Positions 11,859 through 21,384 of a stretch of 64,000 nucleotides of DNA are shown in pieces (within the stretch, counting starts at the first letter, position 1; each line of letters starts with the position of its first letter). Under the pieces are notes generated by a model, which worked only from the letters and a program-made list of their open reading frames with translations, was not told the DNA's origin and did no database searches. Position numbers and translations under genes: made by a program. This DNA comes from Apiosordaria backusii. Taxonomy: Eukaryota; Ascomycota; Sordariomycetes; Sordariales; Lasiosphaeriaceae. Location of the stretch: positions 122,159 to 186,158 of the forward strand of contig JAUKTV010000029.1 of assembly GCA_030549205.1 (NCBI GenBank), written 5' to 3'.

Positions 11859-12466
11859 TCAATACCACCAGTGACGCCAGTCTTGTCGCACTTGAGCCAA
11901 AGTATGCAGTGGCAGAAGATCTTGAGGCATCAATACCGCCATGACAAAATCTCCAGCAGGCAACGCAAGTAAGCTAGGATCACGGCATTCAGGCTCTCGA
12001 GACTGGCGAGGTGGATGATATATGACATCGAAAACACCAGGAAGCCGAGGCATATTGTGATACTCGTGTGGATAGAGACCACGCGAGGCATTTTGGAAGA
12101 AATGCCACCCCGGGACAGTAGGCTCACGATACTGCCTTGAGCCCGCCTGATTCGCATGATCGGGAATGTTGTACATCTGGGTTTCAACCACGAAGGCTGG
12201 AATGAACTCGAAAGCACGGTTGACATCATGTCTATTGGCCCGAGGATTGCCGAGGTGTTCACACCAGTACTGGTGGAGCAGCCGTAGTTAGTCTTTACTA
12301 AAGCCAAAGAGCAGGTCTTTTGGGGGGGGGGGGGGGGAGCGAGGTTAAACCCCTAGGAAGAACAGGAACAGCAACTTACCACAGGGCCGACATCGAAATC
12401 CCTCCAAACCGGTCTGTCCAATTGGAAAAGGCTCGGGTTGGAATCGGAACTGCTGCGGCGAGACAT
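11859..12466 (-). CDS. Small protein A, tentative T1/N1-type ribonuclease-like; paralogue of the gene at 13777-14468
   Basis: Two exons, 12466-12380 and 12269-11859, join in frame to 165 residues. The intron has a GTAAGT donor, an ACTAAC branch site, a CACCAG acceptor and a 16-G run. Exon 1 is a polar tail (MSRRSSSDSNPSLFQLDRP) with no signal peptide. Exon 2 starts YWCEHLGNP. Its core holds GWHFFQN, YPHEYHN, LPGVFDVIYHP and a Cys soon after. The spacing of a His-Phe-x-Asn motif, an aromatic-Glu motif and a Pro-Gly-x-x-x-Val-x-Tyr strand recalls guanyl-specific RNases. The arginine expected before the VIY strand is Asp, and the final catalytic His is not evident, so this copy may be inactive. 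It shares architecture and intron position with protein B. The gene model is well supported; the fold is a suggestion. Confidence 0.62.
12322..12337 (+). repeat. G16 homopolymer (C16 on the coding strand) inside an intron
   Basis: Sixteen consecutive G residues lie within the intron of RNase-like gene A, between its donor and the ACTAAC branch site. Read on the transcribed sense strand it is a long C tract near the pyrimidine-rich zone. It could form a G-quadruplex in DNA and is a likely site of length variation or assembly error. Confidence 0.85.
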
Positions 12467-12980
12467 GTTTGAAGCAGTATAAGAAATGTATCTGAGATGA
12501 ACGTATAGATAAGGATTGATAATCACAGAGATTATTGTATGATAGGGATATTCTGTGTATCTGAAGAACGAGAGTAGATGGAATGGGGAAACTCACTGCC
12601 CTTTTATATCACTATCCTGTTTCATATTCTGTATTCTTTACCACTTGAAAACTGACGATCTTGTCGTGACCCGCGGAGCCAGCCTGGCCATCGTCTATCT
12701 TCGCATTCATCTGCTGCAGGAGCCAAAGCATTACTTCACTCAAGACGCAGAGAACCCTTCCTCTCCTGCACAATCTACTGGTCTTGGTCGGGTCAGTGTC
12801 ATGGCAACTGTTGAACAAAACATTGAGCCTGTCCCGACAGTCTTCAACTGTCTCCGAATCAAAACATACGATTGGCTGCCAGCTCTAAAACTAAAGGGGG
12901 CAAAGCCGCGGCAAACCGGGATGATAAAGTCTTGAGTTTATATTTTATTTAGTCCTGTTGGTGTTGAAACTTACCCGGCT
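12467..12980. other. Upstream region of RNase-like gene A
   Basis: This holds the promoter and leader of gene A. Base composition falls off only where the MITE-like element begins. No further gene is supported. Confidence 0.35.
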
Positions 12981-13509
12981 AGGGGGGGTCCAGGGAGCCG
13001 TTTAAATTACAGGTTGTATAAAATAAGGCTAGAAAGTTTAATTGGAAGTATATACTTACTTGTGTATTTGAGCTGTGTACAGGCGGTTTTACGGTTTATT
13101 TTAACAAAAGGTTTATTTTATCTAAGCGGTTTAAGGCCAGCTCGTACTTATTTTAAAAATAGTACTTTCTTTATAACATTTCAGCTATCTTTATATTTAA
13201 TTTTAATTATTATATATAATAATTAAATAGCTAGCCGTATAGGCATATAATCAGGCTTAATTGATAGGAAATCGTCGATTTAGTATATATCGAATACTTA
13301 ATTGTAGCTAATATAATAATAGTATTATTCTAAGGTTTAAATATCCTTTAAGTATTATTCTATCTAAGCTATTTATTTAGATTTAAGCTATTAATTTAAT
13401 TGTAAGTTACTAACCTAGCTGTAAGCCGCTTTTAACCTTAAGGTAGTTAGATTATTCCAGCCCGGAAAGTTTAATTGAAAGTAGGCGTACGGCTTCTTAG
13501 ACCCCCCCT
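12981..13509. mobile_element. MITE-like element with G7/C7 terminal inverted repeats, internally RIP-mutated
   Basis: The left end AGGGGGGGTCCAGGGAGCCG (12981-13000) matches the reverse complement of the right end (AGGGGGGGTCTAAGAAGCCG, 13490-13509) with a few differences, mostly G-to-A and C-to-T. The interior of about 490 bp is AT-rich and full of TA dinucleotides, unlike the genic DNA on either side, as expected for a RIP target. No coding capacity is present. A clear target-site duplication could not be seen. The sharp composition edges and paired termini support a small non-autonomous DNA transposon. Confidence 0.62.
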
Positions 13510-13776
13510 GCACCGGTAAGAACAAGGCGAGATGACAGCAGTAATTTGTTATCGACTCTCAAAAGCGGATGTAGGAGTTTCAGGAGTTCAGGGGCTTTTG
13601 GTGGTCCGTACAGAGCTGTAAGTATGACAAGGTCATGAGTTGGACGGCATATAACTGTATCGCGTAAGGTACCTAGGTAGGTAACACGGACCAGCCGTGA
13701 CTGAAAAAGGGGCGGTTGAGACCACTTTCCCTATCGCCCTATCATCACATGGACTTCAAAAAGATACTTTCTCCGC

Positions 13777-14468
13777 TTAATCAAGCCACTCGGCCCATAT
13801 TCTAAGGATGTCCATTCTTGTCCTCCGATCCAGCTGATCCCCATCAATCTTCTGTGCCTGCTTAAAAAGTCTAGATCCTGCCGGATGGTAGAGAACATCA
13901 TATTCATCTCTTTCAGAATCAGGAAGATAGTAAAGAACACGGACAAGTCCCGGTGACCGTCCATCATTATTCAAGAAACCAGTCCGTCGTTTGACAATCG
14001 GGTAGAGATATCTCTCACGAGAACTCGAAGTAGTCAAGTTTGGAAACCACTCTGGATAGTTGCAAAAGAAGTGCGGATAAGGGATTCTTCCCACGGGGCT
14101 GTGCGTAATGTGTGGCTGTTCGTGAGGGGCTTGAAGGAGCTGCTGTTCAAGGGCCGAGACCGGAATATATCTGTATATACGATCAAGTCCTGGACACCAC
14201 CACTACAAAGGTAGACATACGGATCAGTTCGGTTGTTTTGAGCCCTAAGAAAGGCCGAGAAGCCCTGGCTTGCAAGTGAACTTACCACAAACCCAACAGG
14301 GTCAGGGTCATCCCGTTTGCTCTTCTCGCGCACTACAATGCGGCTACCGGGCCGTTCATGATGACCGGTTGTTGTAATGGCGGCGTAAGAGCTTGGTGAA
14401 TTGGAGACTGAAGTTCGAGTAACCGACGAAGAAGTCCCGCCAGCGGGGTTCTCATCGACATGCTTCAT
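13777..14468 (-). CDS. Small protein B, tentative T1/N1-type ribonuclease-like
   Basis: Exons 14468-14286 and 14202-13777 join in frame (intron 14203-14285: GTAAGT donor, TTTGTAG acceptor) to give 202 residues. Exon 1 is a disordered polar tail rich in Ser/Thr and basic residues, with no signal peptide. Exon 2 opens WWCPGLDRIYRYIPVSALEQ. The conserved core reads GRIPYPHFFCNYPEW, then RYLYPIV, SPGLVRVLYYLP and YDVLYHPAG. This matches the order of a guanyl-RNase active site: Tyr-Pro-His, an aromatic-x-aromatic-Pro-Ile strand, Pro-Gly-x-x-Arg-Val, and a final strand ending in His. The usual catalytic Glu before the Pro-Ile strand appears to be Leu. The first intron is in the same phase and the same place relative to the WC motif as in gene A, so the two are tandem paralogues. 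Substrate and role are unknown; a cytoplasmic RNase or RNA-binding protein is possible. Confidence 0.65.
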
Positions 14469-15276
14469 GATACAACCGATATGTACCTATAAAGCAAAAA
14501 AATGTCGTGAACAATGAGAGCTTGCCAGCCGAGGGCGGGATCCTGCCGCGTCTAAGAGGCTGGGGACTGTGATAATGGGACCATTTCCCCAGGAGCATAA
14601 TGTCTGGTTGATATATACGTCTTGTATCGTCCTTCCATGCTGTCCGATGCCCTTCTCACAGGACCATCTTCACCCTTGACATCAAGGTGATTCTCAGCCC
14701 CTGAACCCCGAAGTACCAACCAAACCAAAACCCCGTCTTAGAAGCCGTAGACCCCAGCGAAGACCATCAATCAATTGGCCCCCATATTACCCTCGTTCTG
14801 CTTCTCGACAGTTCCGCTACAAAACATCATCCATTGTTATTACACCAGCACTCGTCGAATCTTGCGCAGCCAACAGATCCGATGGGATCCCGCTCCCGAA
14901 GTCCGGGTTCCGGTGCATCAGTTATGACACCATGTTGTTCATGTCAAAGAACGTTAAAAACTCAACTGTCATTTTTCGTCAACTCTCAACAATGAAATCA
15001 GGGGTACAGGAGTTCAGGAGGCTCAGAGTCAGGGGCCCAGGGGCAATTAGTGGTTTGTGCATAAGCCCTCTGTTGGGAACAGGGGTTCAGTTGAGTTCTG
15101 GAGGTGTATCTCTTTGTTCAATAGAGCCCGACTGAGTCTCGAATGCACTGCAACAATTTTACCTCTGAAGTTTACATTCATCCTCAGTTCGATTTGTAAT
15201 CGTTTTAAAATCTCGCTTCTCTGCTAGGGTCGTGACCTGAATTCCCGAGTATTTTTTAGCATCCAATCAACAAACA
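14469..15276. other. Intergenic, upstream of RNase-like gene B
   Basis: Normal base composition. No frame with recognisable domains or splice signals was seen. It contains the promoter of gene B and the 5' flank of the tRNA. Confidence 0.4.
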
Positions 15277-15347
15277 GCATCAGTGGTTTAGTGGTAAAAT
15301 CCATCGTTGCCATCGATGGGCCCCGTGTTCGATTCACGGCTGATGCA
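15277..15347 (+). tRNA. tRNA-Gly (anticodon GCC)
   Basis: A 71-nt cloverleaf. The 7-bp acceptor stem GCATCAG (15277-15283) pairs with CTGATGC (15340-15346), with discriminator A. The D arm contains GGTTTAGTGGT. The anticodon stem CCATCG/CGATGG encloses loop TTGCCAT, giving anticodon GCC. The T arm contains GTTCGATTC. There is no intron and no encoded CCA, as expected in a eukaryotic nuclear gene. Confidence 0.96.
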
Positions 15348-15594
15348 CACTTTTGGCTGATATTATTACCTTTACATTTGTTTCTTCGTTAATGTCTTTA
15401 ACTATGCTTTTTTATTTATTTCCGCAACTGCCTCTCAGAATTCTTTTTACAACATCCTGCATATCTTGTTCACAGCTACAATCCCCTATAATACCATGCG
15501 AGCACCAAGAACCACAAGTCCTGCCTTTCCCCATCAGATACCCATCCAAACAAGGCCCCCTCAAGCGAACCTCAGCCTTTTATGTACGAAACCT

Positions 15595-16563
15595 CTACCG
15601 ACCCTCCTCCCCCAAAACCCCCGCCCTCAGCGGCATAACCCCCCAAACCCTCCAAAACTCCCTCGAGTCATAACACCTCCCCAACCTCTCCATCCCCCTC
15701 GGCAACGCCCTCACCCCCTCCTCCTCCATCAACTCCCTCACCCACCCCCCTTGCTCCCTCACTTTCCCCTCTTTCTTATCCTCCGCCCACCCAGCCAGCA
15801 GCGCCCACCAGTCATACACAAACCCATCCGTCAGCATCCACCTCTGTCCCCTCCCCCCACCACTCTCCCACCTGTCCCCTTCTTCATCATCAGTGACAAT
15901 GGCGACCACAGCACGGGCGATATCCTCCCCATGAATCAAATGCAAACTCGTCTTCCCCCTAACAGCCTCCTTTGTCGCCGCCACCCTAGGAATCCAGTTT
16001 TGTGGTTGACGCTCCCCGCCCCAGAGGCCAGAGAGGTTGAGAACCATCCCCCCGAGGGAGAGGAGTTCTATTTCGGCAATGGCGCGGGGGTTGGAGGAGT
16101 TGATGGGGGAGTGTCTATCCATCCAGGGATCGCCACCCCTCTTTTCCGCTAGTTCCTTCTCGACTTTTTGTTTGTCTTCGGGGGCGGCGAGGGTGCGGCC
16201 TGCGCCCCAGATGCCGGTGGAGCCGAGTTGGATGAATCTTGCTTCTTGAGATGAAGAAGAAGAAGAAGAGCGGGATTGGTGGGTGGCGTTGTAGAGCTCG
16301 ATTAGGGCTTTACTGGGGCCTTTGCCGGTCAGTGGGAAGGTGATCAGGATGTATTTCGCGGCGGGGAGGGAGGAGATGGCGGTGCGGAGGTCTTCTTCTG
16401 GGGTGTTGGCTGGGTCGAATTTAAAAGGGATGGTGGGGACGCCGGAGACGGTTCGGCCGGAGGTGGTGGTGGCTGCGAAGGGGATGGAGGAGGATTGGAG
16501 GAGGGGGATGAGGAAGTTGGAGGTCCAGCCTGCGCCGAGGATGAGGAGGGTGAGGTGTTCCAT
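15595..16563 (-). CDS. Rossmann-fold NAD(P)-binding epimerase/dehydratase-like protein
   Basis: Uninterrupted 322-residue protein. I chose the internal ATG at 16563 (MEHLTLLILGAGWTSNFLIP) because the dinucleotide-binding motif GAGWTSNFL should sit close to the N-terminus. A further 33 codons upstream are open but low-complexity and sit behind a G12 run. Following features include YILITFPLTGKG, a strand ending QLGSTGIWG, NPRAIAEIELL and a C-terminal helix-rich region, as in the atypical extended SDR (YeeZ-like) group. The usual YxxxK catalytic pair is not obvious, so the protein may bind a nucleotide without being a classical SDR. Substrate unknown. Confidence 0.78.
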   Translation of the reverse strand: MEHLTLLILGAGWTSNFLIPLLQSSSIPFAATTTSGRTVSGVPTIPFKFDPANTPEEDLRTAISSLPAAKYILITFPLTGKGPSKALIELYNATHQSRSSSSSSSQEARFIQLGSTGIWGAGRTLAAPEDKQKVEKELAEKRGGDPWMDRHSPINSSNPRAIAEIELLSLGGMVLNLSGLWGGERQPQNWIPRVAATKEAVRGKTSLHLIHGEDIARAVVAIVTDDEEGDRWESGGGRGQRWMLTDGFVYDWWALLAGWAEDKKEGKVREQGGWVRELMEEEGVRALPRGMERLGRCYDSREFWRVWGVMPLRAGVLGEEGR

Positions 16564-17273
16564 TTTGTTGGAGAGGGGGGGGGGGGTTGGTTGTGGGTGG
16601 TGTTGCTGTTGTTTGTTGTGTGGTGAGAATTTAGTTGATGAGCGATGAGCTGATGACCTCACTGGCTGCGGGAAGCGGATGAGGTGGTGTTGGAAGGAGT
16701 TGGAAGTTTGTTGAGCTGTTTTGAAGCATCCGGGATGAATTGCTGAAGATTTGACAGACAGAAATTGAACAGTTCTTGACTTTTCTTGATGGTTGATGAG
16801 TTGCTCTTCTACCGATTATGTGTCCGGAGCGGAAATGCAGCGATCGGGAGCATCCCGTCAGCAAGGTGGGGGCGCTGCAAAAGCCGGGCCGGGCGGGAAG
16901 TGAAAAAGGGAGGAAGTAGCCGAAGTGGAGCTGTTAGGGTTAAAGGAGTGGCTTTGGAGAAAGCCGTGCCGCATACCGGCCGTATCGCTTGGATCACCAT
17001 CGCAAGCCGGACAGAGTGGCGAGTACTATTCAGAACATTGAACGGGAGCAGTCACTTGTTGTCACAGAGTAAGGCGCGGGAATTGTGCAACACAACTGGT
17101 TTGAGGGTTAAGGCCGAGTCTCAAAATAGGGGCTAGGGAAAAGTGGAGTGTCACAAGGGGTTAGTAAACAAAGACAAAGCTTTTGTCACTTTTTTGTGTA
17201 ATGAAACAAGTTACATGCTGGAGACGATGATTTGCTACTTATTGGAGCATGAAACCGTAAGCTCCTACTTGAT
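16564..17273. other. Intergenic, includes a G12 run in the epimerase leader
   Basis: A G12 tract (about 16575-16586) lies just upstream of the chosen epimerase start. The rest separates the epimerase promoter from the 3' end of the BYS1-like gene. No gene is supported. Confidence 0.4.
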
Positions 17274-18114
17274 CTATGGAGACTTGGCCAGGGCGGCATG
17301 AATGCCCAGGCATCCCTTTCTCAGATCCTCAATAGTAACCTTGCCCTTGTCCTGTCTCTTGGATACCCGAGCACCCCGTCCAAAGATCTTGATAGCATCG
17401 CGACGGAACTTCAAGGGCGCGCTGCCAAACTCGGCATCCGACATGCACATGTGCAGATGTATCTCCCCGGTGTTGAGCGGACAGCGTCTGGCATCCGGGT
17501 CATCCCACTCTTGATAGACGTTCTCGCACCTTTCGTTCTTCTTGCACTTGAGGTTACGGCAAGTGTTGTATTGGGGATCGGCGGAGCCAGCGCCGGTGAC
17601 TTGGACGTAGACATTCTGATCGTTGAAAGGGCTGTCATAGAGGCCGGGGCCACCGCCGTCGATGTCAGAGAGGTCCCTTTCATAATTTTGTCAGCCATCT
17701 GTGAGTTCATGAGTATCTGGGTGACGCTTACCACCAAAGACCTTGATCCCACGGCTCTCCTTGAGTGCAGTGGCAGTACTCAAACTGGAAGACTGGGGCC
17801 TGAAGTTGATATTTGTTGGGAACTTTGTCACCGCGGCGAATCTTGGCCGAGACACCCTTGTCGTTCTTCCACCAGGGGTAGGCGTACGTCTGGCCCGGCT
17901 GGGCCTCGAAGGGTTCGCCACCCTTTCCAATACACTGGCCGTTCACACCACGGTCACAGGCATTAGGGTCTTCGGCGATGGCGCTGTGCCACCAGTAGAG
18001 AGGAAAATTGCAGTGATTGTGAACCTGCAAAATGTCGGCGGCAGAGGTAGACTGAGGGAAGAGACCCAGGGTGAGAAGGAGGCCCGCAAGAATGAGGCTA
18101 GCGAGGGACTGCAT
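17274..18114 (-). CDS. Secreted Cys-rich BYS1/thaumatin-like protein
   Basis: Exons 18114-17732 and 17676-17274 join in frame (55-bp intron, GTAAGC donor, GAAAG acceptor) to give 261 residues. A signal peptide of about 25 residues ends STSAA. The mature part begins DILQVHNHCNFPLYWW, a beta-sandwich opening typical of BYS1/thaumatin-like fungal proteins. It continues with FQFEYCHC and, across the splice, WWDLSDIDGGGPGLYDSPF, then paired cysteines CRNLKCKKNERC and CPLN. The extension after the Cys-rich domain (about 50 residues, rich in Lys and Arg) is less typical. It is probably cell-wall-associated or extracellular. Its function is not known in detail for this family. An acceptor nearer the donor would create an immediate stop, which favours the one used here. 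Confidence 0.82.
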
Positions 18115-18669
18115 CTTGAGGGTATTCCGGGGGTTGTAGTCAGCTAAAAGGCGTCGAGGAGCGAGTGAATAGATGGTAGTTGAGTGGGTAATCTCGGAAG
18201 TGAACTCTGAGGGGTCACGGGCTGCTCCTCACAAGTGAATGAGGAGCAGCGCTTTCCCTGCTCCTAGATCTGGCTGAATGATAGGTCTTGTCTGGCTTTT
18301 AAGAAGAGCTCGTCAGGGCGTGGTGTGATGCTGACAAGTAATTGAAGAGCGCCCATCTATTGCTCCTGGGTGTTGCTCGAAGAGATGGTGCTCTTTCGAG
18401 ATATATGAAAAAGGCATGTCAGAGCGCGTGACTCCAAGATTATAACAGTATCATGGAGCACTCTTTTGGGCATAAAATGAGCAAGTATATTAGATGATAT
18501 TCGTAAAACATTAAAAGAAGGTAAATCCAAAAACATCTTCCAAACGCGCAGACCTTGCTCTCAAATACAACATCCTGCACACCTCCAAGCGCGTAGGTCT
18601 GTTTGTTAATTGCCGAATATGAAGCAAAAGACAGAAAACAATGGCACGCTCACAAACTCCGGGCCCTCT
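18115..18669. other. Intergenic, convergent and promoter DNA
   Basis: This contains the leader of the BYS1-like gene and the 3' end of the Rtt106-like gene. A short repeated word (GAGGAGCAGC near 18240, with related GCTCCT words nearby) is visible. No coding potential was seen. Confidence 0.35.
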
Positions 18670-20054
18670 TTACATCATCCCCATCATACCCGGCGGCATG
18701 ATTCCAGTCATCGGAGAACTCTCCGCATAGCTGTAAAACGATTGATTCATCCTCATGGTCTTGATTCCGTTCTTCTCTGACCATTCCTTGAGGGCATCCA
18801 GCAAATCAACAGGGAGATCCCGGAAGGCAATCCGCTGTTTGTCTTGGCTTTCACCGGGAGCGTCGGCAAAGTAAGGTTCGGTGAGATCCTCGATCGTGTA
18901 GTTCACAGCCACTGGTGAGTTTCCCTCATAGGCAAGCAAAAGCATGGATTTGGTGAAGGAAGAAAACGGGGCAAAGAAGCGGAGATGATCAGACACGAAG
19001 GCGATGCCTTGGCTGAGGAAGTAGGCGTGGCCTGGGAAGTTTGTCAGACCTGGAAATCACTGTGCCAATGACAGATTGTTTGACTTGCCTGGAACATTCT
19101 TTTCGTTGTGCTCGCTCTTGAGCAAATATTTCACTGTGGTCTTGCCCTCCCAGATACCGGCTTCTGTAATGTTTGTAGCATCAATGGCGGATTTCCCGAA
19201 GGGCCGAAGCCATTTGTCAAAGGCACTCTTAAAGACAGAGAGGTAGGTATCCTTCTTGGCATCACCAGCCCTGCCAAACTGTCCCAAGAGGCTTTTGTCC
19301 GCCTTCTTATTTGGAAGGCTGAAGGAGATGATCTGAGGGTACTGCTGTTTGATGGCCGACAAGCCAACTGCAGCCGTGGGGATGATGAGAACGCGATACT
19401 GTTTGGGTTTCTTGGGCACCGTGTTAGCCTTTGTGAGTTCCGAGAGCACGATCACTTGGTCTGCAGAGTGTGTTAGAGATGAGCAGACAGCGTGCATAAA
19501 TCTGCGTTGAGACAAGGCCTACCAATGTTGTTGAAAGGGACTGTGAAACCATGCGAGTCATCCTCATCGCGGAAGAGCAGCAAAAATGTGTGTCGGTCGT
19601 ATTCGTCCTTGCTTTGTATTTCCAGCTTCATTTCTCCAGATACTGGGTACTGGAAGGGGAGCAACGGGGTTGCCAGCTCAAAATTATGGATTCCCAACGT
19701 CTTGAGGCCTGCCCAAAATTTGGGCTCGCCATAGCGAAATTGGTCGTTCCCCTCTCCGCCGGGCTGGATGAAGGATTTGGATTCAAATTTGGACGGAGTG
19801 GCGGCCTGAGCAACATGCTGCTCGGCGACTTCTTCGTCGATGGCGGCTTGCGCGCGAGGGGTTAGCTTGCGACGACCCGTCAAAGCTTTAGATGCCGTTG
19901 ACGCTTTTGATCCTTTTGATGCTTTTGGTGCTTTTGATGCCGGTGGTGGTGTTCGGGACTCCGTCGCTGGCGCGGTCTGCCTTGAAGCGACGCGTCTCGA
20001 TGACCGACGCGTCGGCGCGGCACTCGGGACACCAATTTGCTTGCGAGAAGGCAT
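18670..20054 (-). CDS. Rtt106-like (PH-fold histone chaperone-like) nuclear protein
   Basis: Exons 20054-19523, 19460-19089 and 19031-18670 join in frame to 421 residues. The second intron uses a GC donor (GCAAGT) with an AG acceptor. The N-terminal 90 residues are basic and repetitive (runs of ASK and SKAS units), like a nuclear or chromatin tail. The middle has a PH-like strand pattern: FLLLFRDEDDSHGFTVPFNN, then DQVIVLSEL and QYRVLIIPT. A second PH-like part follows with YFLSQGIAFVSDHLRFFAPF and a C-terminal helix LPVDLLDALKEW. This two-PH layout resembles the Rttp106/POB3 middle domain. The acidic tail common in that family is missing and the protein ends MPPGMMGMM, so the assignment is tentative and a fungal-specific relative is possible. 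Confidence 0.68.
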
Positions 20055-20814
20055 GGTTTTGGCAGAAATACTAGAATGGCGGCGTCAGAAAATATAAATG
20101 CCACGAGAAAATGACGCTATCTCGAGCTCTCCCGTTACTTTGGCTGAAGTTTCGGACTCTAAGCGTCAGAAAGTCGGCACCAGATCAGCCACTGAATTGT
20201 GGTGGAGGACGTGCACACCAGGATTTGACTTTGTGGAAATTATTAGTGCCATCCCGGGATGACCCTAACTCAATCTCAGCCACAGTCCTGGTGACCATTT
20301 GGTTTTCTAGCATTATCTCAAGGGTGAGATATGCATTTGCTGAACCGACGCCGTTGCGATCAGTCATTCATAGAACCAGCTCACGCGACGAAAAGTGAGC
20401 AACCTGCTTGTGGACCATCTACAACCCTAACCTTCACAAATGCATCTGCATCAGCTTCATGATCGTAAGATTGGAGAGAGAAAAAGTGTAATATCTTGTC
20501 ATGTCTAGATCAAAATTTCAGGAAGAAGAGTCAAGAAAACGGTGGGCGAGTCCTCGTTATTCAATCATTGGGAGGTAAGTGAGCAGTACTCTATTTCATG
20601 TAGAACAGGTCTTTATTTCATGTAGAACAGGTTTCCTTTCACCCCAGATAGAGGCTCTTTGACTCGTTGTCAATCTCGTTAAGATTTATCTAAGTATAAA
20701 CCTCGTTAAGGCATTATTTACCTTATCGGACCTTTTTTGATCCCTTCACCACCTATCCCAAACCCATCACCCTCCTCACCCCTACCCCAACTAAACCACC
20801 GCCCAACATACACC
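20055..20814. other. Intergenic
   Basis: No supported gene. It contains a short tandem word, TTTCATGTAGAACAGGT, twice (near 20594 and 20613) and otherwise unremarkable sequence. Confidence 0.4.
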
Positions 20815-21384
20815 CTACTCAACTCCCTCCAACCTCTCCCTCCCCCTCTGCAAAAACTCTTCAAAATCCACCCCCACGGGACACCGACTCTTATCAATCT
20901 CCGCCTGCAGCACAGCAGCCCTCACCTGCAACACATGAACCCTCTCCTCCATCTTCTCGTATTTCTCCTCCAGTTCATCATTTTGGATCCGCAACGTGCT
21001 CATCTGATTCCGCAGCCTGTTCAACTCAACCGCTTCCCTGCTGTAACGAGCCGCCATCGTGTTGTATTTATTCCACTCCGTATTGTGGCGAGCCTCCAGC
21101 GCCTTGTAATTCTCTTGCAGCTCGTTGTGTTGCTCGCGGAGGGTGATGTAGTCTCCCGCGAGTTTGTCCATTTCTGACTTTGGGACTGTGAGGGTTTCTG
21201 GGTGGTCGTCGTCCTCGGGCTCTTGAGCGGCGTCCGAGCCTGAGTCGTCTGACTTTTCAAGTTGGATTTTTGGGTTCTCCTCATTGCCCTCCTGCGAGTG
21301 CTTGGAGTCGTCGTCTCCCGTCTTCCCGCGCGTTAACCGAAGTTGTGAGCGAACGCTCTGCATATGCTTGCCAAAGCTGCCCAT
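20815..21384 (-). CDS. Coiled-coil protein of unknown function
   Basis: Single-exon frame of 189 residues from the ATG at 21384 (MGSFGKHMQSVRSQLRLTRG). An upstream in-frame ATG at 21501 adds 39 residues of low-quality text, so the shorter start is preferred. Residues 20-75 are acidic and Ser/Asp-rich, probably disordered. Residues 75-170 form a long heptad-rich helix (DKLAGDYITLREQHNELQEN, later LRIQNDELEEKYEKMEER). The tail is VGVDFEEFLQRGRERLEGVE. No enzymatic motif is present. A structural or adaptor role is likely but cannot be specified. Confidence 0.62.
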   Translation of the reverse strand: MGSFGKHMQSVRSQLRLTRGKTGDDDSKHSQEGNEENPKIQLEKSDDSGSDAAQEPEDDDHPETLTVPKSEMDKLAGDYITLREQHNELQENYKALEARHNTEWNKYNTMAARYSREAVELNRLRNQMSTLRIQNDELEEKYEKMEERVHVLQVRAAVLQAEIDKSRCPVGVDFEEFLQRGRERLEGVE

